NCBI RefSeq assembly: GCF_000003855.2
Contig: NW_003101679.1
Span: 1,796,016-1,860,015, forward strand
DNA from: Blastomyces gilchristii SLH14081
Taxonomy: Eukaryota > Ascomycota > Eurotiomycetes > Onygenales > Ajellomycetaceae
Length of the DNA stretch: 64,000 bases
Direction: 5' to 3'
Shown: positions 46,982 to 58,447 of the stretch, piece by piece
How the letters are laid out: each line of letters opens with the position of its first letter
Numbering within the stretch: the stretch's first letter is position 1
Notes under the pieces: model-generated
The model's input: only the letters and a program-made list of their open reading frames with translations
Database searches by the model: none
What the model was told of the DNA's origin: nothing
Program-made: the position numbers and the translations under genes

Positions 46982-48596
46982 ATGTCTTCGCCTTCAGGAG
47001 AACCGATACCAGACATATCTAGTCGATTGATGAACCCTTCGATTGTGTTCTGCTTTGTAACTCCCTTGTTCGTGGGGCTGAGAGTAGCCAGCAGGCTGCA
47101 TTTTACAAAGCGACTGGGAAGGGATGACTGGACCATTCTCATCTCCTGCGTAAGTTGTCTCAATGTGAAGAATGCGATATGCGCTCTGTTTCGCTTTTCC
47201 GGTCCGAGTTATTGCTGAAAAATGGGATATCAATTCATACAGTTGTTCTCGGTGATACTCTCGATAACCATGATTATTGGTACGCTCCTTTGAGCCTAAG
47301 AATCTTTTCAGCTGTCCAGTTGTGTTAACTCCACTTCAGTTTGCAAATGGGCATTTGGGAAACATATGAAACAGCAAGATCTTCTTCTTGTTCAGAAGTC
47401 ATTGAAGGTGCGTTTCACATTTTCTAGACATCATACCCTCGAAGTGTTGTGCGTGTCAACAAATTTATGCTGATAAAACGCTCTATTAACATAAACATAG
47501 CTTTATGTAGGAGCCCAAGTCGTATATAAGGTGACAATTGCTCTATCCAAAATATCGATCATTTTTCTGTATCTACGTATATTCGTTGGTAAAATCTTCC
47601 GTCGAACGTGTTGGTCTCTTATCTGGATTGTTATCTGTTATACGATTGGGTCGTCAACAGCCACTGTCTTTCAGTGTACTCCGATTCACCGTGCCTGGCA
47701 AAGACAAGTCCCCGGAACCTGCATCAATCTCACAATCAGCTGGTATTCAAACGCGGCCTTCAGCATATTAAGTGATCTGGCTATATTGATATTGCCCATG
47801 CCAGTTATAAAATCTCTCCTATTACCCAAAAAGGAAAAGATTGGGTTGATGTCAATATTTGCGGTTGGTATTTTGTATGGTACCCAACCCCTTTCCCTGC
47901 TGCATTTAGGAAGTGTAGGCAATGGCTAACGCTGTTTGATTCGTTCAGCGTTTGTATCACGAGCGTGCTCAGATCCATGAAATTAGATGTTGCAACTAAA
48001 AATTTCGACGTAACATGTGCGTGCAAAGCTGCTCATTTTCTCTCCTATCCCCACCCGTTTGCTGCACGGAGACTTATGCACAGACCGAGCAATGCTTTCC
48101 GTGAATTGTAGGGTCCTCGATCGACTCTTCAATGTGGACTATCTTCGAAACGAACATTGCAATCATATGCGCCTGTATGCCGACATTCAAAGCGCCTATT
48201 TCCAAAATCTTTCCTCGGGCTTTCGACTCCTTCTATAGCGCTAGAGGCGGTCGGGAATCGAAGGACGATTCGTATCTCGGCGCATTTGTACATCGTAGTC
48301 AAGCGCCAGTAGTGAAAGTGCCCTTTTATAGCCTTACCATGCCCAGGTTTATCGGGTGGGAGCTGGTAGTGGAGAAGTTGGAGCTTTGGGCAAAACGAAT
48401 GGGCAATGGAAGCAGTAGTAGTTTCGAAGCCGGGAAAGGTGGCGATACCTTTACGATTTCAAACGGCAGTACGGTAGCCGGAGAAAACTGTCAGGGAAAA
48501 AGTGAATGCAGTGAAGTTGAAACTCCAGGTGACTTGGAATACGGCAAGCGCTCGACTGTGACCCTTCAGGAAAGCACGAAGCAGACGGCTCTTTAA
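46982..48596 (+). CDS. Fungal rhodopsin-domain (SAT4/PTH11-like) seven-helix membrane protein
   Basis: Six exons: 46982-47149, 47243-47279, 47340-47407, 47501-47874, 47949-48016 and 48112-48596, giving 399 aa. All phases agree and there is no internal stop. TM1 lies in SIVFCFVTPLFVGLRVASRL, followed by the family's DDW motif (GRDDWTI). Later come KISIIFLYLRIF, CTPIHRAWQ with the CIN cysteine partner, SDLAILILPMPVIKSL, VCITSVLRSMKL, and MWTIFETNIAIICACMP before a charged cytosolic tail of about 140 aa. Members are plasma-membrane or vacuolar proteins with poorly known ligands, some acting as GPCR-like sensors. The function of this one is unknown. Confidence 0.83.
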
Positions 48597-48909
48597 CTAT
48601 CGTGTGATTATTTTCGAAACGATTGATTGATCAGTGCACTAGTATAATGGAACTACATACCCATCCTCTCAAATCGCGGTATTGTGAAATGGTAGGATAA
48701 AAGAATTTTGCCACCGGATATGCCAGAGGGAAGACAACGGGAAACGCCATTGTCAAGGAGCAGGTGAAGCTACTTTTCCAGTCAAAGCGAATGGCTTCCA
48801 ATGAATTACGTACAGTACAAATTATGTGAAGATAGCCCCATACCATTAATCGACGTAGCAATCGAGTTTTTTGACATTTTTGTTTGGTAGAGATTCCATG
48901 AAATATATA
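48597..48909. other. Convergent intergenic spacer
   Basis: 313 bp between two gene ends; nothing recognised. Confidence 0.5.
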
Positions 48910-49671
48910 TTAAAACTCGCCCACAGCCCCCTCAAACACTTTAATAGCATTCCTCACAGCGCTTGTGGCGCTCGTGGCATTCGCTCCAGTAACAATCCTC
49001 GAATCAATATGGCTAAAGTCATCGAAGTTGTGCGCCGGCGGTAAGTAATGAGCATTGACAGCTTGAGCCATCTCCTCTACGGTTTTGAGATTGTCGTCTC
49101 TGATTTTGTCTATGACTTTCAACTCAACCTCGCCCTTCGTTGGAAAGCCCGTAATCTCCTTACCCTTAAGGATCGGTTCGCCATCCCGAGTGCTTATGCC
49201 TGCGAGAATAACCGGCGCTTGGTCTACCGCACCAAGCACGCCGCCGCGATCGTAAATATCTTCCGCGATGGCCTGCAAATGGCGAGCATGCGGGAAGTCA
49301 TACATTACGCCGTGACCCCCAGCTGCGAAGAAAAGTCCATATTCGTGTGCGGATAAATCACCAGCTCTGAATACCTGGTTTTTCATCTTGTGATGAAAGG
49401 GGTAATCGAAACTTTGAAGGATCCGCTGATCTTCATGGGATAAATTGTGCGAATTTAGTGAATGGTCATCGTAGGCAAACGTGCCTGTCTCTGACGCAAT
49501 ATCGATATCGAAGCCCGCTTCCACTAGTTCGTTGAACGCGTGCAAAGCCTCGGGGAATGAGAGTCCAGTTTTTTTCCCATCCAGGTAGAATGGAGGATGG
49601 GCGCTGCTGACAGCAATCAAAGCCTTTCGTGGGAGATCATGCATCTTGTTTAACAGGGATGTTAATGACAC
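48910..49671 (-). CDS. DJ-1/PfpI (Hsp31, glyoxalase III-like) protein lacking the nucleophile Cys
   Basis: Single exon, 253 aa, with a possible shorter start at Met10 (MHDLPRKALIAVSSA). The fold marks are present: an early strand ALIAVSSAHPPF, the Glu-turn region ELVEAGFDIDIASETG, AAGGHGVMYDFP, GFPTKGEVEL, and the C-terminal SRIVTGANATSATS. In Hsp31/DJ-1 proteins the nucleophile elbow is AVCHGPA. Here it is GAVDQAPVILAG, with GAC at 49222-49224 in place of the Cys codon and Gln in place of His. The rest is conserved and the frame is open, suggesting a non-catalytic paralogue, or one with altered chemistry, rather than decay. Active relatives detoxify methylglyoxal or act as chaperones. Confidence 0.82.
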   Translation of the reverse strand: MSLTSLLNKMHDLPRKALIAVSSAHPPFYLDGKKTGLSFPEALHAFNELVEAGFDIDIASETGTFAYDDHSLNSHNLSHEDQRILQSFDYPFHHKMKNQVFRAGDLSAHEYGLFFAAGGHGVMYDFPHARHLQAIAEDIYDRGGVLGAVDQAPVILAGISTRDGEPILKGKEITGFPTKGEVELKVIDKIRDDNLKTVEEMAQAVNAHYLPPAHNFDDFSHIDSRIVTGANATSATSAVRNAIKVFEGAVGEF

Positions 49672-50187
49672 TTGTATAAATCAAAATGTATCGATCAAAG
49701 TGGACGACGCCAATCAACAGGAGCTGGGTGGGGAGAGCACGGGAGCCTCAGCCTTCTTATCAGCAATATTTGGGGGGTGAGGCAAATAGAAGCTCGGCGT
49801 GTCGTCACAGGTAGAAGCTTTTGGCCAAAGAGGAACTTAATACAAAAACGTTTGTTTTTCCTGTTTCGGATGATGGGGTCAAACTCAATCCTTCGTCGTC
49901 CAATATCATTACTTAGAGATAAATGAGGCAGGCGAGAATTGGATTGGTGCATATTCATTTTGGATGACGCATTTAGTCGTGCTTTGCGACTCAAGCTCAC
50001 GAGAATTGTAAATGCAACTCTAAATGGCAGGGATGTTGGTCGTCTCAATGACGACAACTTGGGACATAGGAGAGGCATATTATATATATATGCCTAGGTA
50101 CTTAAGTCGCGTGAGCCAGTTATCTCAATTAAATATTGACATTTTCCCCCGTAAATCTCTGGGGGGAGGCTACATACAATTCTAGAT
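49672..50187. other. Intergenic: promoter side of DJ-1-like gene, 3' side of ligase gene
   Basis: 516 bp; no gene or repeat recognised. Confidence 0.5.
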
Positions 50188-52773
50188 TCAACCCCTAAAA
50201 TCCAAACCTTGCAAAATGTTGGTTCTTTCATCCTCCGCGTCCTCCGAGCCGAAGTCGTCATTTTCTGCTTCTGGATTGGTTAGTGCTCCTTCTTCCTGAA
50301 GTCGTTTCGTTTGTTTCCTCCATAAACTCGCAAGATACTCGGAGCTACTTGCTTCTTCGATTCCCTTATCCTCGCGGACCCTAATAAATCTCGGAAAGCG
50401 AAGGCTCAGTCCGCGCTCTTCACTAACCAAGCCAATCGCGGCTGTGTAGGTAGGGCTGAGAGTAACATCAGCGAATGCCACCTCCCAGACCTCTTGTGGT
50501 TCAAACCATACTTCCGGCTCATTCCTATATTCCACGTAGGCTGGTCTCGTAATTATATTATCGCTCCCCTCGGCATATTTCTCCTTGTTAGCTTGATAGA
50601 ACTTATCTGTAAATCCAGATATGCACTTTGTAACAGCCTCCAGCAAGCCAGTTTCTGGGTTTCGAACTGCAAGAAGGATCGGAGACCACCATTTGGCTTT
50701 CCGACCTTGCCCATGCCAAGCAGCTATGGGAATTAAGTCCAGAGTATCAGATGCTGCACTGTAGTCTTTTTTCACTTTGAGCCACGACTCAAGTCGTTTA
50801 TCAGGTTCATAAGTAGAGAGAAGTGAGCGTCGACCCCTGCTTTTGGCGTTCCCACTCGGCTCAACAGTGGTAAGAGTTGGTGGTAGCTTGCTAGTGGAAG
50901 CCGGTGCCGCAGTTGACTCTTCTTTGGACAAGTCGGGTTTAACAACATCGTCATCAAGCAGCTTAACCATGAGACCTTCGCATTTGGCATCAGTGGCATC
51001 CTTGAAAAAGCTCAGCACAGCTTCCGAATCAGACGAAGTCACGTCGATATTTTTCACCCATGTAAAATGATGTGGAACCTCGATGAATAGCCCTCGTAGT
51101 AGCTCTCGCCTCTCCCGAAGTGGTCTCTCCAGCAACGGTTCACCATTCAAAAACATGAGATCAAACGCAAACAAGCATACGCTGATTTTAATACTATCGA
51201 TGCCCACATTCTTTTTAGCACGGTTGGTAAGAGTTTGAAACGCCAATATTTCTCCAGTTTCCTGGTTTACCGCGACGATTTCTCCTTCCAAAATAAAACT
51301 CGACACACCTTCACCCCGGATTTTGGGGATTAGAGCAACCAAGTCAGGATATTTGTCCGTCATTAGCTCGAGATGGCGGGAAAAGATAGACACCGTGCCT
51401 GAGGAATCGCAGTGGACCTGAGCCCGCTGGCCGTCATACTTGTACTCACAAGTGAATGCTCTCCCTTGGAGCTTGGTGAGCATTTGGGTAAGATCCCTCG
51501 TTATGCTTCCCAACATTGGGCATAGTGGAATATGGAGAGTGAGCCCACATCTTACAATAAGTTCATCTGATATTCCAATCTCCAGAAGGCATGGTACTAA
51601 ATCGTCGTAGTTTGGGTGTCGAGCAAAACAAGCTTTCACAGTTTCCTCTGCCCTACTGTAGATACCTGTGAGTTCCTCCTTTTTGAGTTTTGCGAGATCC
51701 CTTCGGTGATGAACAGTGAAACTGCTCGTGGCAGGTCTCGAGTACAGGAATGCTCTGGCAAGAGCAATAAGCATTGTTGTTCTTACTGCTCCAATGCGAA
51801 GATGTTGCACAAGCGTTCGCACGAGAAATCTGCTTTCCTCTGCGCCTCTTGTATCCTGGAGAAGTTTCTCAATTATTCGTTGCTTGGTCTCCTGGCTTCC
51901 TGGGCCCTTGCTTTTGGAGATTTTCAAGAGCGATTCGTAGACCCCTCTTATCGATAATGGTTTTGGCTTCCTCAAAGTAAATTTTTGCCTCTTCTTAGCC
52001 TCGAAGGCGACATCCCCAGCATCGCCATGCTTGTCATATAGAATTTTCAATCCTTGGTTGTTTAATCCATATGCGTTTTTAAGCGCCTTGGATATAGCAG
52101 ACCCGCCTAACCCCAACTCCAAAGGAACGTAGGGAGGCGCAATCGCATTTGTTGCAAGCCATACGGCGGGAGCAAGGCTGTCAGGGTCGGCTTCTATGAT
52201 CACTCTCAAGAAGTTGACCAAGCTGTCAATGATCTGATTCCGGCTTTGGGTGTTATTGACAAGGACGAATGTTCTGGTCAGAATGGCATATGGCGCTTGT
52301 CCCCCGTCAACCTCCCAGTGTGTCCGTAATTGATCAAGGTAGTCAGATGGATCAAAGGTAAGTGGGCTTTGGTCAAAGGGTATAGATTGGGAAATAATAT
52401 CCTCATCATTAGACGAGGTTTGTAGCGACAGTACACTTTTCGCCTTATCTATAGTAAAATCGGTGGGCGACAGAGGTTGCGGTTGTGGTTCTAGGCCAAA
52501 TTTAGGATCTCGATCTTCAAGTTTGGCCTCCTTTGAAACTGAACCCAGAGAATCTCTAGCTACACTAGGGTTCTGGAGGCCTGAACTAGCTTCTTCATTC
52601 CATTCTGCTTGCAATTTACGCGCGAGTTCTTCGTCAGTCAACGAGGGCGCTTCGGCATTGGTCGCTGTCGTGGGTGGGGAATTTTGAGGTCGAAAGAATG
52701 ATTTGATTCCCCGAACTCGTTGAGGCACAGGTCCAGCATCATTTGTCTTGCGCTTCTTAGCGGGACTAGGCAT
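50188..52773 (-). CDS. cdc9: DNA ligase I (ATP-dependent)
   Basis: Single exon. From the Met at 52773 (MPSPAKKRKTND) it is 861 aa; the frame stays open to another Met at 52932 (914 aa). The N-terminus is basic with a PCNA-box-like RGIKSFF. A helical DNA-binding domain follows (…SISAL-type KALKNAYGLNN, RIGAVRTTMLIALARAF). The adenylation domain has motif I EYKYDGQRAQ, Lys445 counted from the second Met. Motif IIIa/IV is EGLMVKLLD and motif V is SWLKVKKDY, separated by a low-complexity insert of about 50 aa. The C-terminal OB domain ends near GLSLRFPRFIRVREDK. The enzyme seals nicks in replication and repair in the nucleus. I prefer the 52773 start because the 159-nt extension would use almost the whole shared promoter. 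It is nevertheless in frame, and yeast CDC9 does use an upstream start for its mitochondrial form. Confidence 0.95.
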   Translation of the reverse strand: MPSPAKKRKTNDAGPVPQRVRGIKSFFRPQNSPPTTATNAEAPSLTDEELARKLQAEWNEEASSGLQNPSVARDSLGSVSKEAKLEDRDPKFGLEPQPQPLSPTDFTIDKAKSVLSLQTSSNDEDIISQSIPFDQSPLTFDPSDYLDQLRTHWEVDGGQAPYAILTRTFVLVNNTQSRNQIIDSLVNFLRVIIEADPDSLAPAVWLATNAIAPPYVPLELGLGGSAISKALKNAYGLNNQGLKILYDKHGDAGDVAFEAKKRQKFTLRKPKPLSIRGVYESLLKISKSKGPGSQETKQRIIEKLLQDTRGAEESRFLVRTLVQHLRIGAVRTTMLIALARAFLYSRPATSSFTVHHRRDLAKLKKEELTGIYSRAEETVKACFARHPNYDDLVPCLLEIGISDELIVRCGLTLHIPLCPMLGSITRDLTQMLTKLQGRAFTCEYKYDGQRAQVHCDSSGTVSIFSRHLELMTDKYPDLVALIPKIRGEGVSSFILEGEIVAVNQETGEILAFQTLTNRAKKNVGIDSIKISVCLFAFDLMFLNGEPLLERPLRERRELLRGLFIEVPHHFTWVKNIDVTSSDSEAVLSFFKDATDAKCEGLMVKLLDDDVVKPDLSKEESTAAPASTSKLPPTLTTVEPSGNAKSRGRRSLLSTYEPDKRLESWLKVKKDYSAASDTLDLIPIAAWHGQGRKAKWWSPILLAVRNPETGLLEAVTKCISGFTDKFYQANKEKYAEGSDNIITRPAYVEYRNEPEVWFEPQEVWEVAFADVTLSPTYTAAIGLVSEERGLSLRFPRFIRVREDKGIEEASSSEYLASLWRKQTKRLQEEGALTNPEAENDDFGSEDAEDERTNILQGLDFRG

Positions 52774-52982
52774 GACTGGTCTCCATAGGCTGAGAGTGAG
52801 ATATATTTGAATCGGGGATGTTGTAGGTTCAGGGGACCTACGGGAAAGCACGTGGGATTCTTCGCTTGGTCCGAGCGTCTTAACTTGCTTGCGGCCACTT
52901 GGAGCTTGGTTGTTTTGGCTCTCCAGATACAACCGTTCAACTTCAATTTACCTAACATCTCGCTATAATTCGGATTGCAGCC
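52774..52982. promoter_or_regulatory. Shared divergent promoter of DNA ligase I and TIP20/RINT1 genes
   Basis: Only 209 bp separate the two start codons. It contains GGGAAAGCACGTGGG with an E-box CACGTG at 52849-52854. Both genes must share this interval, or overlap in their leaders. Confidence 0.55.
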
Positions 52983-55680
52983 ATGGCGGAAGAACTGATA
53001 CGGCATAATTTTCTGGAGTCAGTCCGGGTTGAGGATTATTTGAATGATATGATCCAAACCGGACAGGACTTACGCAACTTAGATACCATCCTTCAGAATT
53101 TACAGACCCAGCAGGAACTTCAAAGAAAACAAGTATAGACCTCTTAACCTTATGGCTTTTTCATTCAACAAGTATTAACACGTCGCAGCTTCGTGAAGCG
53201 AAAAATATCCTTGCCCATGCCACCGCAGCGTCAAAGGAGCATAGCGAAAGTGTGCGCAAACAGGCGACTGCCTTCAAGCAGCAACAGCAGAATTTGGATA
53301 AACGACTCATGATGGTAACCAAGTCAGATACCAGTGAGCAAGCGGCTAAATCATTCGAAATGAGTATGGAACGTCTTCGCAGGTTAGAAATTGCGAAGGG
53401 GTATATGGGCACATTGTGTGAAGTAGACGGGCTCAGGTTAGTGAACGGGATCTTTGCGATCTTTATTGGCCATTTTTACTTAGGCAGCGCAGCAAGGAAA
53501 CTCTTAATTTACTTGCAACATCGCCTCGCCTAGCACTGCGACCTTATACACGATTACGAAACATCTCGTCTGGCCTCAAGTTGGCCCAGCCTGCAGCGGA
53601 AGGAGCAGCGCCTCACATAGTCTCCTACACTTCGCAAATAGCGAAAAACCTACGAGATCAAATGACCAAAGTACTAGATGACAACCTGGAAACTGTCCTC
53701 ACGAAAATGAAATGGCCGGGTAACGAGCTCAATACTTCGGATGACCTGATCAATGAGTGGTCGGATGCGGTTGAATTATTACTGGAGCTACAAGCGCCGT
53801 AAGGAATCCCATTATTGCGCTATGGAACATATTTACTCTAACCTTTGATTTAGGGAACTAGAGAATAGCGCATTAGTTACTAGCCCTGAGTCTGCCCGTC
53901 GATGGGAACCTCCTGTTCTTCTCCCTCTCGTGGTGATGGCCCGTCCGCTTGAGCTCCGGTTTAAATACCACTTCAGTGGTGATAGGTCGACAAATAGATT
54001 AGACAAGGTATCTGCCCTTCATTACGCAATATTTATCCTATGTGGGGAATCCTCTAACTTTGGCAGCCTGAATACTTTTTGTCCCACGTTATCGACCTCA
54101 TCAACACACATAGCGACTTTTTTGCAATATATCTACAGCCGATACTCGACAGACGAGCTGAACTTGTTGACTACAATCTCCGTTGGTCATATTCTGATGC
54201 AGTGTCATCCTTCATTACCTCTCTTTTCCCGATGTTACGCCAAAAGATGAGCTCTATTCTTCCCAGAATTGCTGATCATCCCCAGCTTCTAAGCCATTTT
54301 ATTCATGAATTAATGAGTTTTGATACCGAAATCCGAGACGTGTGGGATTATTCCCAGGACAGATATTCGTCAGAGACCTGGAAAGGATTAACTTGGGAGG
54401 CTCTTGTTAAACAAGGCTGGTTCAACCACTGGCTGAAAGTGGAGAAAGATTTTGCATTGTCACGCTATCAGGATATCATCGAAAGTGCAGACAGCGGAGA
54501 AATAGATTATTACTGCGTTGAGCCATCGGCCACAAAGCCGACCAAAGCTGCGATTCGGGTCAATGATCTTCTTGAAACAATAACGGAGCGGTACCGTCCT
54601 TTATCGTCTTTCAGCCAGAAGCTGCGCTTTCTCATTGACATTCAAATCACTATTTTTGATCAGTTTCATGAGAGGCTACGATCAGGACTAGAGGCATATC
54701 TTGCGATGACATCTACAATTGGCCGCACGGTCCAAGGCTCCACGGGTGCGGATGCTAACCTTGAAGGCGTGGCTGGTCTGGAGCGGCTTTGTAGAGTGTA
54801 TGGGAGCGCAGAATATCTGGAACGGAAAATGCAGGATTGGAGCGACGATGTATTTTTCTTGGAACTCTGGTCCGAACTTCAAGAGCGCATCAAGCAAAAC
54901 AGTCGTACAGGAAGACCCGTGGCAGGACCAATGAGTGTTTCTGATGTTGCTGCCCGGACTTCGTCCGCTGTGGCGAACCACAATGAAGACGGGGGAAACC
55001 CAACTGAAGGGGCTCTTTTTGACGAAACGGCATCCGCTTATCGCGGGCTAAAAACGAGATCAGAGTCAATCATAATCTCGGTTTTGATATCAAGTGCCCA
55101 GTCAGCGCTTCGAGGATACACTCGGATATCGACTTGGTCTTCACTTTCACCTCCAACGAATCCCAGCGGCCAGTTCTCACATCCATCTATCGAATTGGCC
55201 ACAATACTTAGAGAGCTCCCTACCGAGATCTCGTTCCTCCATCGGCTACTAGCGATGGCTCCACTACAGCGAATCACTCGCCAACTCCTTCTCTCCATAC
55301 AGTCATATATATGGGACAACGTATTAATGAGAAATACCTTTTCGACAACTGGTGCATCCCAATTTGCTGCTGATGTCGATAATATCTGCAAAGTCGTTGA
55401 TGTTGCGACAGAGGACGGAATGGGGTCCAGAAACGTGATGCGGAAACTCGAAGACGGTTTGCTACTTCTCAATTTAAAAATTAAGCCTACACAGAAAGAT
55501 CACGGTGCCTCTACTGGCGCTGGGGATAAAACACCTAATCTATCACTGTGGGAGGCTGAAAAGAGAATTTTTGCGAGTAACGAAAGTGCGAGATCATTGT
55601 TGGCCGAATTGAACATTGAAACTTTGACGGAGGCGGAGGCGAGGGCAGTGTTGGAGCGGAGAGTAGAAGTACGATGTTGA
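52983..55680 (+). CDS. tip20: RINT1/Tip20-family vesicle-tethering protein (Dsl1 complex)
   Basis: Five exons: 52983-53132, 53189-53436, 53484-53798, 53854-54007 and 54067-55680, giving 826 aa. All phases agree. The N-terminal 140 aa are coiled coil (LQTQQELQRKQLREAKN, FKQQQQNLDKRLM). The TIP20/RINT1 domain follows, with WEPPVLLPLVVMARPLELRF, YHFSGDRSTNRLDKPEYFLS and VWDYSQDRYSSETWKGLTWE. Family size is about 700-900 aa. Tip20 with Dsl1 and Sec39 tethers COPI vesicles to the ER for retrograde traffic. The last residues …EARAVLERRVEVRC suggest the usual C-terminal end. No anomaly is seen. Confidence 0.88.
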
Positions 55681-56165
55681 GATGATCACCCCTGAAGTTG
55701 CCTCCATATCCTGTTTAAGGGAAACATATCTCATGAGCGGCTTTCGTGCATCTCTAAATTTACTTCGCTCCTTTGATCTAAACATTAATTCCTACCCAAT
55801 GTATTAGCTCACACTTCTGTACTCGATACCCGAAATTGAATTTGATAGCAGCATCCTAGCACGAGATGTCATTCAATGTTGATATAAAGGACTTGTAATA
55901 GCTCAAGGCTCCATGCTCAGCCCACAGAGGCAGATATCATATCAATAAAATAAGATAGATTTTATCTTTTTTTTTCTCTATAGGTATGTATGGTACATTT
56001 ATGTACATCATAATCCAGGTGTAATTCCAAGATGAAAGGATAGTCGAGTCATGACGGCGCCTCCTTCATCCAATAAACAAACGTCTATTCTGTATCCACC
56101 ATCCATAACACACAATTTTCCATGTCAGAGTAGAATAGGGGGGAAATATCCGCGTGAATGGGGTT
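55681..56165. other. Convergent intergenic spacer
   Basis: 485 bp between the ends of the TIP20-like and decarboxylase genes, including a T-rich run (about 55965-55980). Nothing else is recognised. Confidence 0.5.
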
Positions 56166-58034
56166 TCAATGATGAACGACCGGCCCATGTCCACGCTCTC
56201 CTTGATTTCCCATACGGAATGGCTTCGCTCCTGCAAAGGTTTCCGGGACATTGATTGCATTCTCACGCTCACATTGTCCAACAACCTCTGACCCAACGGC
56301 CAAAACAGCATCCAACAAGGCATGAACTGTTTCTTTCTTTGTCTGTAAATTTAGCACACACCTGAGGAATTTCCCATCGCCAGCTAGCGGATGGTCTCCA
56401 GCTGGTGGCGCGAAGTCAACCATAAACCCGCGACGGACTAGCTTTTGCACTACTTCTTCGGTTATTTTGCTGTTTCGCTTGCTTCGTTCTTCCTCGTCAA
56501 TTTGTTTACCCTCAATTTCCTGGCCACGGCGGAAGACGGGTTGTTTGTTAGGAGCATAGTAGAAACAAACCTGGAGACAGGGGGGTGGGTTCTCGCTGAT
56601 GAGGAGCAAGTTTGGGCAATCAGACACGGCAGCTGCAAGGTAAGCGGCCAGATTACAGGCGGAATCAATTTGACGTTCATACCCCTCCGAGCCATAGTAA
56701 GTCCAACTCAAAAAGAGCTTTAGTGAGTCGGCTCGGCGGCCACACTGCAATGTCAAATCAGCCAGATCCCAGACTTCGGGAGGCTCGCACTCCAGTTTGG
56801 GTATAGTTGCATTGCCATTCACGTCGGCGGCTGAATAATCGTTATGGAACAGATAACCCGCTGGTAGAGTATTTGCACGGTGGAATTTGGTCATATCTGC
56901 ACCCAGTAGGAATGAGCAAGTCACTGGTACACCTAGCATTTTGTGCGGGTTAACCGTGATGCTGTCTGCCAGATGTGCGCCGGCAAGTTTTGCTCTTTGC
57001 TTTCTAGAGAATGCAAATGAACCTCCCCAGGAAGCGTCAACATGAAACCAAAGGTTGTGGTTCCGACAAATGGTCGCAATTTGCTCCAAGGGATCAAATG
57101 ATCCGAGAACTGTCGTCCCAGCAGTGGCATTAACGTAGAACGGTGTCATGCCCTCGCTCTTTGCTTTGACAATCAGATCCTCTAGAGATTTGGGGATCAT
57201 TTGGCCTTTTCGGTCGACTGGCACGTTCCAAACAGCATTACTTCCAAACCCGAGCATCTGCGCTGCCTTTTCTACAGAATAATGCCCGTGTGCACTAGAA
57301 AATAAAACAAATCTGTATCCGTAATTGCCGTCTTCTTGGTCTCTGGGAAAAGGACATTTCGAGCGATGACTATGGAGGTGGTATTGGAAGCTGAGCCTCC
57401 CTGAGCCGATATGCCTCCGGCCCGAGGCCCATTCAAATCAAAAAGTGCTGCCAGTTGCTTTGCAGTATACTTTTCAATAACTGTAAGTGCAGGGGACACT
57501 GGATATACATGAACATTTGTATTCAGCGAAGCGATAATCAATTCGGCTGCGAGACCCGGAGCATTGGTGGATGCATACAGTTTGTCCATAAACCCTTGGT
57601 GCCATGTGTTTACCGAGTACTGTAGCAGCTGGTCGAGTATTCGAAGGAGGCCGTCCTGACCTTGGCCGGAAGAAGGAATTTCGAGATTCAGAGCGGCTTG
57701 CAGCTCGTCTGGTTTCATGGGCTGAACCAATGCCGACCTGTGTGTTGGGGCGTCCTCAACTTTTGCAGAGCTAAAGTCATCTTGATCTGCAGATCGGATA
57801 AAGGCTATGAGGCGCTCTTGGACAGCACTTAGTAACTACATTAGAAGCATTTAACAGCGATCAGTTAACTGCTTTACAATATGACTTAACGCCGAATATG
57901 ATTCGGCTCAGAGAGGAGGATCGGGTTTGTCTATTATTGATGATAAGGCGGCTTGCTTCACTTACATTTCGTACTTCCTCACTTTGCTCTAGGCATTGAT
58001 TCCCTGGAGTCGCTGGAGGGTTATTCGAAGACAT
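56166..58034 (-). CDS. Group II PLP decarboxylase (glutamate/cysteine-sulfinate type), with one frameshift
   Basis: Exon 1 is 58034-57966 (MSSNNPPATPGNQ…), followed by a 130-nt phase-0 intron (gtaagt…tgtag); exon 2 begins at 57835 (LLSAVQERLIAFIR). Family marks: HQGFMDKLYASTNAPGLAAE, NTNVHVYPVSPALT, GGSASNTTSIVIARN, SSAHGHYSVEKAAQMLGFG, HVDASWGGSFAFSR, and SITVNPHKMLGVPVTC, where the Lys binds PLP. Relatives make GABA, beta-alanine or hypotaurine; the substrate here is not decidable. Between …FPETKK and …GNYGYRFVLFSS the frame changes at about 57333, and a one-base deletion explains it. No plausible intron removes it. Either the gene is recently inactivated, or a base is missing in the assembly. 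Unbroken length would be about 580 aa. Confidence 0.86.
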
Positions 58035-58447
58035 ATTGTAGGTGAGTTTTGCAAAACGGCGTATCTATCAATTCTAGCCTCCATCTTGTGGGGTAGTTGG
58101 GACAATAAATAGCCGGCAAAAAAATAACAAGGTTTGACTATGAAAAATCGATGGACACGAGTCCGGCATGATAATTTTGCCGCACTAAAGTTGAACCGGG
58201 GAGTTGAACATGGTTAGAAAAAAATCATTTATTCAATCATGCCATGAGTTGATTCATATCCTCTTGTGTAAGTTTTTCCGAACCTGTCTTGTAAGCATGT
58301 TCAAATTTGCAATTAGAAATAAGCTATCACTACATTCATGAACTTAGATACTGAACACATTCTTCAAAAAGATTGCGCTTAATAGATAGCTGACACTTAC
58401 GCAGCGTACCTTGTGATACTTATTATTTTTATGATCCCAGATTTATT
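58035..58447. other. Intergenic, promoter side of decarboxylase gene
   Basis: No gene recognised; composition drops toward the AT-rich element at 58448. Confidence 0.45.

Noticed and set aside
52774..52932. Annotating DNA ligase I from the upstream Met as the main start
   Set aside because: The MPSPAKKRK start is typical of ligase I, and the extension overlaps the short divergent promoter; it is kept only as a finding.
57272..57340. An intron to explain the decarboxylase frame change
   Set aside because: A TTTTCTAG 3' site exists on the minus strand, but using it would remove conserved residues (YGYRFVLFS), and no suitable 5' GT lies at the right place.
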